Below, in pieces: positions 1-5,511 of a stretch of 5,568 nt of DNA. The translations under genes were made by a program, and so were the position numbers. Positions within the stretch are counted from its first letter, which is position 1, and each line of letters starts with the position of its first letter. This DNA is from an uncultured Lachnospiraceae bacterium (lineage in GTDB: Bacteria; Bacillota; Clostridia; Lachnospirales; Lachnospiraceae): assembly GCA_910577165.1 (NCBI GenBank), contig CAJTLX010000092.1, positions 1-5,568 on the forward strand, written 5' to 3'. A model generated the notes under the pieces. It was not told where the DNA came from. It did not search any database and was given only the letters and a program-made list of their open reading frames with translations.

Positions 1-1
1 C

Positions 2-652
2 TGCCTCGCGGGTGCAAAGGCAAATGAACTGGGACACCCCGTTGTACTTGATCCCGTCGGCGTGGGGGCAAGCATCTATAGAAAGGAAAATATTGGAAAT
101 CTCCTGTTAAAGATTCATTCAGATCTTATCCGCTGTAACCTGGAGGAGGCAATTATGCTCCTTAGCCTTGCCGGGGAAATCGTAAAGATAAATCAAACGA
201 AAACAAATGACTGTCCGGAATGCAAAGATACACCATCCGCGCTTTTATCGGAAACCGACGGAATACAGCATGGCGGCGTTGAGAGCGGTGCGGATGCGGA
301 TGTTATTACCCGCGCCGATATTGCCGCCCGGCTTGCAAAAACTTATCGGACAATCGCACTTATCTCCGGCAGCACGGACGCAATCTCTAACGGGGATCGC
401 ACTGCACTTATCACTGGTGGCGACAAACGCATCACACGGATCACCGGGAGCGGCTGTATGCTCTCCGCCATCTGCGCCGCTCTGCTCTGCGCGGGGAAAG
501 ATTATTATGAAGCGGCTTTGGACGCTTCCATTCTCTGGAAACAGGCAGCGGAGTACGCAGGTCAGAAAACTGATGCGGGGACTGCCGGGATGGGCAGTTT
601 CAAACAGTTCCTATTCGATGCTGCCACAAATTTAGGATGTTTAAAAATTTAA
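2..652 (+). CDS. thiM: Hydroxyethylthiazole kinase ThiM, 5'-truncated by the window edge
   Basis: This enzyme phosphorylates 4-methyl-5-(2-hydroxyethyl)thiazole with ATP, a cytoplasmic salvage step feeding ThiE. The frame is open from base 2 and gives 216 visible residues. The family is usually about 260-270 residues, so the N-terminal part lies upstream of the window. Visible motifs are LDPVGVGAS (residues 16-24, family DPVGxGAT), RCN (44-46, family RGN, whose Arg contacts ATP), ISGSTD (121-126) and TGSGCMLSA (148-156), which carries the expected catalytic Cys at 152. The C-terminal GSFKQFLFDA is also typical. Oddities are RGN changed to RCN and about 30 extra residues (roughly 60-92, with a CPEC at 71-74) between the N-x-x-E segment and the family GVDS segment, which here reads GVES. 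It is the first visible gene of the thiM-thiE-thiD-thiC run, 21 bp before thiE. Family assignment is firm. Full activity is likely because the catalytic motif is intact. Confidence 0.93.
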   Translation, partial: CLAGAKANELGHPVVLDPVGVGASIYRKENIGNLLLKIHSDLIRCNLEEAIMLLSLAGEIVKINQTKTNDCPECKDTPSALLSETDGIQHGGVESGADADVITRADIAARLAKTYRTIALISGSTDAISNGDRTALITGGDKRITRITGSGCMLSAICAALLCAGKDYYEAALDASILWKQAAEYAGQKTDAGTAGMGSFKQFLFDAATNLGCLKI

Positions 653-673
653 TACTACAGAAATGAGGAACTT

Positions 674-1309
674 ATGAATTTTTCACCGCAAACCCTTCGT
701 CTCTACGCGGTTTCCGATCGCGGCTGGCTGAAGGAAAATCAAACCTTAAAAGAGATTCTCCCCCTGCTATTTGAAAACGGCGTAACCCTGTTTCAACTGC
801 GCGAAAAACATTTGTCGCGGGAAGCCTTCTTGCAGGAGGCGTGGGAGATAAAAGAAATCTGTCACCGCTACAATATTCCTCTGATTATCAACGATGCCGT
901 TGATATCGCAAGGGAAATCGGTGCCGACGGCGTACATATCGGGCTTTCCGATATGAGTATAAAAAAAGCGCGAAGCCTTTTGGGGGAGGAGGCAATTATC
1001 GGCGCGAGCGCGCATAATATTGCGGAGGCACTCGCTGCAGAAAAAGCGGGTGCGAACTATATCGGCTGCGGCGCAGTATTTTCTACCAGCACAAAAACGG
1101 ATACTACCTCCCTGCCGCTCCACGAACTGAAAGCTATCTGCAAGGCTGTGCATATCCCCGCCGTTGCCATTGGCGGCATCACTGATGAAAATCTTTTGCA
1201 GTTAAGCGGCAGCGGCATTGCGGGCGCGGCAGTTGTCAGCGCACTGTTCGCAAAGAAGGATATTGCTGCCGCCGCCAGACAGATGCGCAGACTTGCCGAT
1301 CAACTTTAA
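674..1309 (+). CDS. thiE: Thiamine-phosphate synthase ThiE
   Basis: This enzyme condenses HMP pyrophosphate with hydroxyethylthiazole phosphate to give thiamine monophosphate and pyrophosphate. The protein has 211 residues, the normal length for this TIM-barrel family. Family motifs appear in order: TLFQLREK (38-45, the Arg and Lys bind pyrophosphate), INDAVDIA (72-79), GADGVHIGLSD (83-93, with the metal-ligand Asp expected at 93), IGASAH (109-114), TSTK (138-141, phosphate-binding loop), AIGGI (165-169) and VVSALF (187-192). The ATG at 674 is chosen because GAGGA at 665-669 lies 4 bases upstream and the family N-terminus LRLYAVSDR begins at residue 8. It sits between the genes that supply its two substrates. 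One departure is Leu at 91, where most members have Gln (HxGQxD). No frameshift is seen. Confidence 0.96.
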   Translation: MNFSPQTLRLYAVSDRGWLKENQTLKEILPLLFENGVTLFQLREKHLSREAFLQEAWEIKEICHRYNIPLIINDAVDIAREIGADGVHIGLSDMSIKKARSLLGEEAIIGASAHNIAEALAAEKAGANYIGCGAVFSTSTKTDTTSLPLHELKAICKAVHIPAVAIGGITDENLLQLSGSGIAGAAVVSALFAKKDIAAAARQMRRLADQL

Positions 1310-1345
1310 TCTAATGCGTTTTTTATAACGCGGAAAAGAGGCTTT

Positions 1346-2134
1346 ATGTACACTGCATTAACCATTGCCGGAAGTGATTCCAGCGGAGGTGCCGGCATTC
1401 AGGCGGACATAAAAACCATGACTGCACATGGGGTCTATGCGATGAGTGCGATCGCCGCACTAACTGCGCAAAATACCACCGGCGTTTATGATATTATGGA
1501 AGTCACACCAAATTTCTTGGAAAAACAGCTTGACTGCATATTTACTGATATTTTTCCAGATTCAGTAAAAATTGGGATGACTGCTTCCCAAAAACTAATT
1601 GAAGTAATCGCTGACAGGCTGACAAAATATCATGCGGTTCATATTGTCGTCGACCCGGTTATGGTCTCGACCAGCGGCGCGCGCCTGATCGATGAGGCTG
1701 CTATTGATACACTGAAAAATCGGCTGCTGCCGTTGGCAGAACTGATCACGCCAAATATCCCTGAGACGGAAGTTTTAAGCGGCAGATCGATAAATACAGC
1801 AGAAGAGATGGAAGAGGCGGCAAAATGGTTGCAGGCGCGTTTTGGCTGCAATGTTTTAATAAAGGGCGGACACCGGACAAACACAGCCAACGATGTACTT
1901 TGCATTGGCGGAAAACTGCACTGGTTTTTTGGGCAACATATTGACAATCCAAATACGCACGGAACCGGCTGCACTCTATCGAGTGCCATCGCAAGCAACC
2001 TCGCTAAGGGGCTTTCCCTTAAAGAGTCTGTACAGAATGCCAAGGATTATCTTTCCGGTGCGCTTGCCGCAATGCTTGATCTCGGCGCGGGTTCTGGACC
2101 GCTTGATCATATGCATAATCTGCGCCAATCATAA
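1346..2134 (+). CDS. thiD: Bifunctional hydroxymethylpyrimidine/phosphomethylpyrimidine kinase ThiD
   Basis: This ribokinase-fold enzyme phosphorylates HMP and then HMP phosphate to HMP pyrophosphate, the pyrimidine substrate of ThiE. The protein has 262 residues, close to the usual 265 or so. Motifs are TIAGSDSSGGAGIQADIKT (6-24), TAQNTTGV (40-47, with the pyrimidine-contacting Gln at 42), VDPVMVSTSGA (102-112), ITPNIPE (134-140), LIKGGH (171-176) and THGTGCTLSSAIA (204-216), containing the anion hole and the conserved Cys at 209. The ATG at 1346 is preceded by AGAGG at 1337-1341, and the protein starts directly at the family N-terminus. It follows thiE by 36 bp and precedes thiC by 81 bp. 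It appears to be a standalone ThiD, with no fused ThiE or ThiN domain. It could in principle be annotated as a PdxK-type pyridoxal kinase, but the operon context and motifs favour ThiD. Confidence 0.95.
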   Translation: MYTALTIAGSDSSGGAGIQADIKTMTAHGVYAMSAIAALTAQNTTGVYDIMEVTPNFLEKQLDCIFTDIFPDSVKIGMTASQKLIEVIADRLTKYHAVHIVVDPVMVSTSGARLIDEAAIDTLKNRLLPLAELITPNIPETEVLSGRSINTAEEMEEAAKWLQARFGCNVLIKGGHRTNTANDVLCIGGKLHWFFGQHIDNPNTHGTGCTLSSAIASNLAKGLSLKESVQNAKDYLSGALAAMLDLGAGSGPLDHMHNLRQS

Positions 2135-2136
2135 AT

Positions 2137-2201
2137 TATATCCGGCAAATGACAAACACGCGGAAAGAAAAATTCGCACTGCCGCAAAAATGCCGGAAAT
2201 A
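2137..2201 (+). repeat. Imperfect inverted repeat in the thiD-thiC gap
   Basis: The arms TATATCCGGCA (2137-2147) and TGCCGGAAATA (2191-2201) are complementary over 11 positions with one mismatch. They are separated by 43 bases that hold a smaller GCGG/CCGC pair (2160-2163 and 2182-2185). The right arm ends four bases before the thiC ribosome binding site. The transcript could therefore fold into a branched hairpin in the longest spacer of the operon. No T tract follows, so it is not an intrinsic terminator. It lacks the recognisable conserved TPP-riboswitch segments. A role in mRNA processing or in modulating thiC translation is only inference. Confidence 0.4.
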
Positions 2202-2205
2202 CTAT

Positions 2206-2210
2206 GGAGG
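2206..2210 (+). promoter_or_regulatory. Ribosome binding site that fixes the thiC start
   Basis: GGAGG lies 5 bases before the ATG at 2216. An upstream in-frame ATG at 2204 overlaps this same GGAGG and has no comparable site of its own. The start at 2216 is therefore preferred, which gives an N-terminus beginning MSEIYTTQMD. Confidence 0.85.
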
Positions 2211-2215
2211 TTTGT

Positions 2216-3529
2216 ATGTCAGAAATTTATACCACTCAGATGGATGCTGCACGCCGCGGCATTCTCACCCCGCAGATAAAGATTGTCGCAGAAAAGGAAC
2301 ATATGGAGGAGAGCCGCCTGATGCAGCTGGTCGCCGAGGGCAAAGTTGCAATCTGCGCAAACAAAAATCATAAATGTCTGAACCCGGAGGGCGTGGGCAG
2401 TATGCTGCGCACCAAGATCAATGTCAACCTTGGCGTTTCGCGCGACTGCAAGGATTATGATATCGAGATGGAAAAAGTGATGAGCGCGGTAAATCTTGGC
2501 GCGGAAGCCATTATGGATCTCTCCAGCCATGGCGACACAAGACCTTTTCGAAGAAAACTAACCAGTGAATGCCCGGTAATGATTGGTACTGTCCCGGTCT
2601 ATGACAGCGTGATCCACTACCAGCGCGACCTGGCCACCTTAACCGCGAAAGATTTTATTGATGTAGTTCGTATGCACGCCGAGGATGGTGTGGACTTTGT
2701 CACCCTGCACTGCGGCATTACCAGAAAAACCATCGAACAGATCCGCACACACAAGCGTGAAATGAATATTGTCAGCCGTGGGGGAAGCCTTGTCTTCGCG
2801 TGGATGAGCATGACCGGAAAAGAAAATCCATTCTACGAATATTTCAATGAGATCTTAGATATCTGCGAAAAGTATGATGTGACCATCTCCCTAGGCGATG
2901 CCTGTCGTCCGGGATGCTTAGCGGACGCGACGGATGTCTGTCAGATTGAGGAGTTGGTTCGTCTTGGCGAACTGACCAAGCGCGCCTGGGCGCACAATGT
3001 ACAGGTGATGGTTGAAGGTCCGGGACATGTTCCGCTTGATCAGGTTGCCGCCAATATGCAAATCCAGAAAACCATCTGTATGGGCGCGCCATTCTATGTT
3101 TTAGGACCGCTTGTCACCGATATCGCACCGGGGTATGACCATATCACCGCCGCCATTGGCGGGGCAGTCGCCGCAATGAACGGCGCGGCATTTCTCTGCT
3201 ATGTCACCCCGGCGGAACATCTCGCGCTGCCAAATGTCGAGGATGTCAGGCAGGGAATTATCGCCTCAAAAATTGCGGCGCACGCCGCCGATATTGCAAA
3301 AGGCATTCCCGGCGCGAGAGAAAGGGATGATGCGATGGCAAAGGCAAGAAGAAATCTTGACTGGGATGCACAGTTTGCCTGCGCACTCGATGCGAAAACC
3401 GCAAAACAGATCCGTGACAGCCGCAAACCCGAAGATGATCACGCGGACACTTGCAGTATGTGCGGAAAATTCTGCGCGGTGCGCAGCATGAACAAGGCAC
3501 TTTCAGGGGAATATATTGATATTTTATAG
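2216..3529 (+). CDS. thiC: Phosphomethylpyrimidine synthase ThiC (short, anaerobe-type)
   Basis: This radical-SAM enzyme rearranges 5-aminoimidazole ribotide into hydroxymethylpyrimidine phosphate, the committed step of pyrimidine-moiety synthesis. The protein has 437 residues and lacks the long N-terminal extension of the roughly 600-residue ThiC of E. coli, matching the short form I associate with Clostridia and archaea. Motifs are NLGVSRD (71-77), AIMDLSSHGDTRP (98-110), VDFVTLHCGITR (159-170), SRGGSL (187-192), SLGDACRPG (225-233), VMVEGPGHVPLDQV (264-277, with a likely metal-ligand His at 271), LVTDIAPGYDHI (299-310, His 309) and GAAFLCYVTPAEHL (323-336). The C-terminal cluster Cys is at 413, 416 and 420, spaced CX2CX3C rather than the CX2CX4C of long ThiC. 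The start at 2216 is set by GGAGG at 2206-2210. It is the last gene of the operon, and a terminator begins one base after its stop. The enzyme needs a [4Fe-4S] cluster and SAM. Confidence 0.96.
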   Translation: MSEIYTTQMDAARRGILTPQIKIVAEKEHMEESRLMQLVAEGKVAICANKNHKCLNPEGVGSMLRTKINVNLGVSRDCKDYDIEMEKVMSAVNLGAEAIMDLSSHGDTRPFRRKLTSECPVMIGTVPVYDSVIHYQRDLATLTAKDFIDVVRMHAEDGVDFVTLHCGITRKTIEQIRTHKREMNIVSRGGSLVFAWMSMTGKENPFYEYFNEILDICEKYDVTISLGDACRPGCLADATDVCQIEELVRLGELTKRAWAHNVQVMVEGPGHVPLDQVAANMQIQKTICMGAPFYVLGPLVTDIAPGYDHITAAIGGAVAAMNGAAFLCYVTPAEHLALPNVEDVRQGIIASKIAAHAADIAKGIPGARERDDAMAKARRNLDWDAQFACALDAKTAKQIRDSRKPEDDHADTCSMCGKFCAVRSMNKALSGEYIDIL

Positions 3530-3530
3530 T

Positions 3531-3568
3531 AAATTCCGGAGCTTCAATATAGTAGCTCCGGAATTTTT
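3531..3568 (+). terminator. Intrinsic terminator of the thiamine operon
   Basis: A perfect 13-bp stem is formed by AAATTCCGGAGCT (3531-3543) and AGCTCCGGAATTT (3554-3566), with a 10-base loop. The descending arm runs into TTTTT (3564-3568). It begins one base after the thiC stop codon. There is no T tract on the minus strand, so it acts in the operon direction and separates the thiamine genes from the downstream sigma-factor gene. Confidence 0.92.
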
Positions 3569-3627
3569 ATGCGCAGAACTTTATGCAAAAATTTACTACT
3601 CCTGTTTTATTATTTTTTAAAAATTAC

Positions 3628-3652
3628 TGAACCGCTCCCCTATTCCCACGAC
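3628..3652 (+). promoter_or_regulatory. Possible ECF-type promoter upstream of the sigma-factor gene
   Basis: TGAAC (3628-3632) is followed after 16 bases by CGAC (3649-3652). This resembles the general ECF promoter pattern of a GAAC-containing -35 element and a CGTC/CGTA -10 element with about 16 bp spacing, with one mismatch in the -10. ECF sigma genes are often autoregulated, which makes the position sensible. A match this loose could occur by chance in 164 bp, so this is tentative. Confidence 0.25.
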
Positions 3653-3675
3653 CTTGTAAATGAAAGCAGCTTTTG

Positions 3676-3704
3676 TTGGAATTTTATGATGCGCAGCATA
3701 AAAT
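3676..3704 (+). promoter_or_regulatory. Candidate housekeeping (SigA-type) promoter for the sigma-factor gene
   Basis: TTGGAA (3676-3681) and TAAAAT (3699-3704) are separated by 17 bp. They match the TTGACA and TATAAT consensus at 4 and 5 of 6 positions. Transcription would start near 3711 and leave a short leader of about 22 bases before the ATG at 3733. It lies beyond the thiC terminator, as expected for an independent unit. The remainder of 3569-3732 is AT-rich, and I see no gene in it. Confidence 0.5.
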
Positions 3705-3721
3705 TTCGTACTATCTTAGTC

Positions 3722-3725
3722 GAGG
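3722..3725 (+). promoter_or_regulatory. Ribosome binding site that decides the sigma-factor start
   Basis: GAGG lies 7 bases before the ATG at 3733. The frame stays open upstream to a TTG at 3673, but that codon has no clear site of its own. It also lies upstream of the candidate promoter's -10 element, so the ATG at 3733 is the better start. Confidence 0.7.
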
Positions 3726-3732
3726 CAGAACA

Positions 3733-5403
3733 ATGCAAAATGAAAATCTGGAAAATCAAATGGATTTCCTACTGGCAGCAGCACTTAAAAAATGTGGCGA
3801 CAGCTACGAAGCTGAGGATCTGGTGCAGGAAGTATTACTCGCGGCACTCACCTATCTTTCCCGCGGAAATTCCATACAGGATATGCGGGCGTGGTTACTT
3901 GCCGTGATGAACCGCAAATTTAACGATATGCTCCGCAAAAAATACCGCCAGCCAACCATTTTTATTGGCTGTGATTTTGATCTCGCGGGGGAATGCAAAA
4001 GTGGCGAGAGTTTGGAGGAGGCGGAGGAGGCCTGCGATCTGCGTCAGGCGGTAGCCTACCTTACAAAGACCTACCGCGAAATTATTGTCCGCTATTATAT
4101 GGGGGGAGAAAGCATTGCAGAAATTGCTGCCGCGCTCCACCTTCCGAAGGGAACCGTAAAAAGCAGACTCTACCTTGGCAGAGAACGGATCAGGAAAGGA
4201 ATGGAATATATGGAAAAATATGGAAAACAGAGTTATTCCCCGATAAAATTAACAGTGACAAGTAGTGGAATGCCTGGGCGCGCGGGCGAACCGGGCTCAC
4301 TTGTAAACCGGAACCTAACCGCGCAGAATCTTTTGTGGCTCGCGTACAGGAAACCCTTGGCGATCGAGGAGATCGCTCAGACTATCGGGATCCCAACAGC
4401 CTACGTGGAATCGGAGGTAAAGATATTGGCAGAAAGCGGACTGATGCGCCGAACTGGGACAAAATACTACACTGATTTTATGATTTCCACCATCGCAGAG
4501 AAGGAAAAATATATCCCGGCGCAAAAAGAACTTGTACATGAACATTTTAATTTGTTTTTTGGTGCAATCCGCGAAGGGTTAAATCAAATAAGGCAAACGG
4601 AATTCTATCAAATATATGACTCCGACGCAAAAAAATCGCTGGAACTATATTTTATCTTCCACTGTCTTGACTATGGAATCTACAAAGCATTTTACAATAT
4701 TTTTAATGCCGGACAGGACTTCCCTGACCGACCAAACGGCGGCGCGTGGATTGCATTTGGAAGTGTTTATTCCTTAGAATTTCACCCGGAGGAACACAGG
4801 GAACTAATCACATATTCATATTCAGGGGAACGTCATGAATATCTCACTCATTTTGCAGGCTGCAAGCTGGCAAAACTTCACACATACTGCGCGGAAGGTC
4901 TCTCTCCAAAATTTTATGACTGCCCGCCGGAATATGATTTCCCCACATATGAAAATTTTGACGCTGTACTTGCCAAATTACTCTGCCTGTTCCACTCTAA
5001 AATAAGCCCGGAATCAACAGGCTTTAACACGGAGTATTTAAGGGCAATCCCCTGGTTTATTAAGTGCAGGATCCTTTGTGAAATGGATGGGAAGCCAAAA
5101 ATAAATATCCCCGTGCTAAATTCTTTGCAGGCGGATATTCTCTTTGAACTTTGCAGACGGACAAGAAGAAAACTCTCCGCAGAAATACAAAAACCGTTAG
5201 CCAAATTTTTTCAGGGAAAAAAGCAGAAAATTCCTGCACATTTAGACAGCGTACCACTACAAAAGCAATACCTTTATGCACAAAACGCACTGCTTATTGC
5301 CACCGTACAGGAGGCGATAAAACGGGGCGAATGTGAGGGTTATGACAGGGATGGACAACTGCTTTATCCGATGGTTTTTGTCTGTGAGACGGAAATCGAG
5401 TAG
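3733..5403 (+). CDS. ECF-type sigma-70 family factor with winged-helix and long uncharacterised C-terminal region
   Basis: The 556-residue protein begins as an ECF sigma factor, which would direct RNA polymerase to specific promoters. Sigma region 2 spans about 10-72, with GDSYEAEDLVQEVLLAA (22-38) and a following RAWLLAVMNRKFNDMLRK. A short acidic linker follows, then sigma region 4 at about 100-157, with a helix-turn-helix around 127-148 (SIAEIAAALHLPKGTVKSRL). Normal ECF factors end near here. This one continues with a Gly/Pro-rich joint (176-190) and a winged-helix-like segment (about 195-252, containing IEEIAQTIGIPTAYVESEVKIL-type helices and a TGTKYYTDF wing). About 300 further residues are aromatic-rich and contain ten Cys. 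I cannot assign that last region to a family. No membrane segment is evident. From memory, similar sigma plus wHTH proteins occur in Clostridia without known function. It is separated from the thiamine operon by a terminator and has its own candidate promoter. No anti-sigma gene follows within the window, so the C-terminal part may supply regulation (inference). Confidence 0.85.
   Translation: MQNENLENQMDFLLAAALKKCGDSYEAEDLVQEVLLAALTYLSRGNSIQDMRAWLLAVMNRKFNDMLRKKYRQPTIFIGCDFDLAGECKSGESLEEAEEACDLRQAVAYLTKTYREIIVRYYMGGESIAEIAAALHLPKGTVKSRLYLGRERIRKGMEYMEKYGKQSYSPIKLTVTSSGMPGRAGEPGSLVNRNLTAQNLLWLAYRKPLAIEEIAQTIGIPTAYVESEVKILAESGLMRRTGTKYYTDFMISTIAEKEKYIPAQKELVHEHFNLFFGAIREGLNQIRQTEFYQIYDSDAKKSLELYFIFHCLDYGIYKAFYNIFNAGQDFPDRPNGGAWIAFGSVYSLEFHPEEHRELITYSYSGERHEYLTHFAGCKLAKLHTYCAEGLSPKFYDCPPEYDFPTYENFDAVLAKLLCLFHSKISPESTGFNTEYLRAIPWFIKCRILCEMDGKPKINIPVLNSLQADILFELCRRTRRKLSAEIQKPLAKFFQGKKQKIPAHLDSVPLQKQYLYAQNALLIATVQEAIKRGECEGYDRDGQLLYPMVFVCETEIE
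4014..4031 (+). repeat. Tandem 9-bp repeat inside the sigma-factor gene
   Basis: GGAGGAGGC occurs twice back to back (4014-4022 and 4023-4031). It encodes the acidic EEAEEA of the linker between sigma regions 2 and 4. Each unit is also a strong Shine-Dalgarno-like sequence inside the coding region. A 9-bp change in copy number would keep the frame and only lengthen or shorten the linker. Confidence 0.7.
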
Positions 5404-5451
5404 AAGAAAGTTCCTCCATGTGTATTTACATACATTCGCGTCCCTGCACAT

Positions 5452-5503
5452 AAAAAAATAAGAAATCTTCCGGCGGCAAAGTAATATGGCAGCCGGAAGA
5501 TTT
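5452..5503 (-). terminator. Intrinsic terminator for a minus-strand gene entering from the right
   Basis: A perfect 12-bp stem is formed by AAATCTTCCGGC (5463-5474) and GCCGGAAGATTT (5492-5503) with a 17-base loop. Read on the minus strand, it is followed by CTTA and then seven T (complement of the A run at 5452-5458). On the plus strand the stem is followed by CCCACAA, with only three T inside the stem, so it would be a weak terminator for the sigma-factor gene. The orientation suggests a convergent gene whose stop is 8 bases away. Confidence 0.75.
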
Positions 5504-5511
5504 CCCACAAT

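Noticed and set aside
961..967. Run of seven A within thiE as a programmed frameshift site
   Set aside because: Family motifs continue in the same frame on both sides, so it is ordinary Lys-rich coding with no sign of recoding.
767..1153. Long minus-strand open frame opposite thiE, and similar ones opposite thiD, thiC and the sigma gene
   Set aside because: They lie antisense to clearly conserved genes, show no recognisable domain or ribosome binding site, and are expected shadows at this base composition.
1316..1331. Small hairpin GCGTT/AACGC between thiE and thiD, with six T starting in the stem
   Set aside because: The stem is only 5 bp with a 6-base loop, and the T run lies in the stem and loop rather than after it. 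It is too weak to be a terminator.
2204..2215. Earlier in-frame ATG for thiC
   Set aside because: The GGAGG that serves thiC overlaps this ATG, so it is part of the leader rather than the start.
2135..2215. TPP riboswitch in the thiD-thiC gap
   Set aside because: The conserved CUGAGA-type and ACCUGAUCUGGAUAAUGCCAG-type segments are absent, and 81 bases is short for aptamer plus expression platform.
3673..3732. 20-codon N-terminal extension of the sigma factor from a TTG
   Set aside because: There is no ribosome binding site, it lies over the candidate promoter, and ATG 3733 has GAGG at good spacing with sigma region 2 starting right after it.
3569..3907. Open frame of 112 codons starting in the T tract of the thiC terminator
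   Set aside because: It starts inside the terminator, has no ribosome binding site, and its second half overlaps the well-supported sigma-factor gene in another frame.
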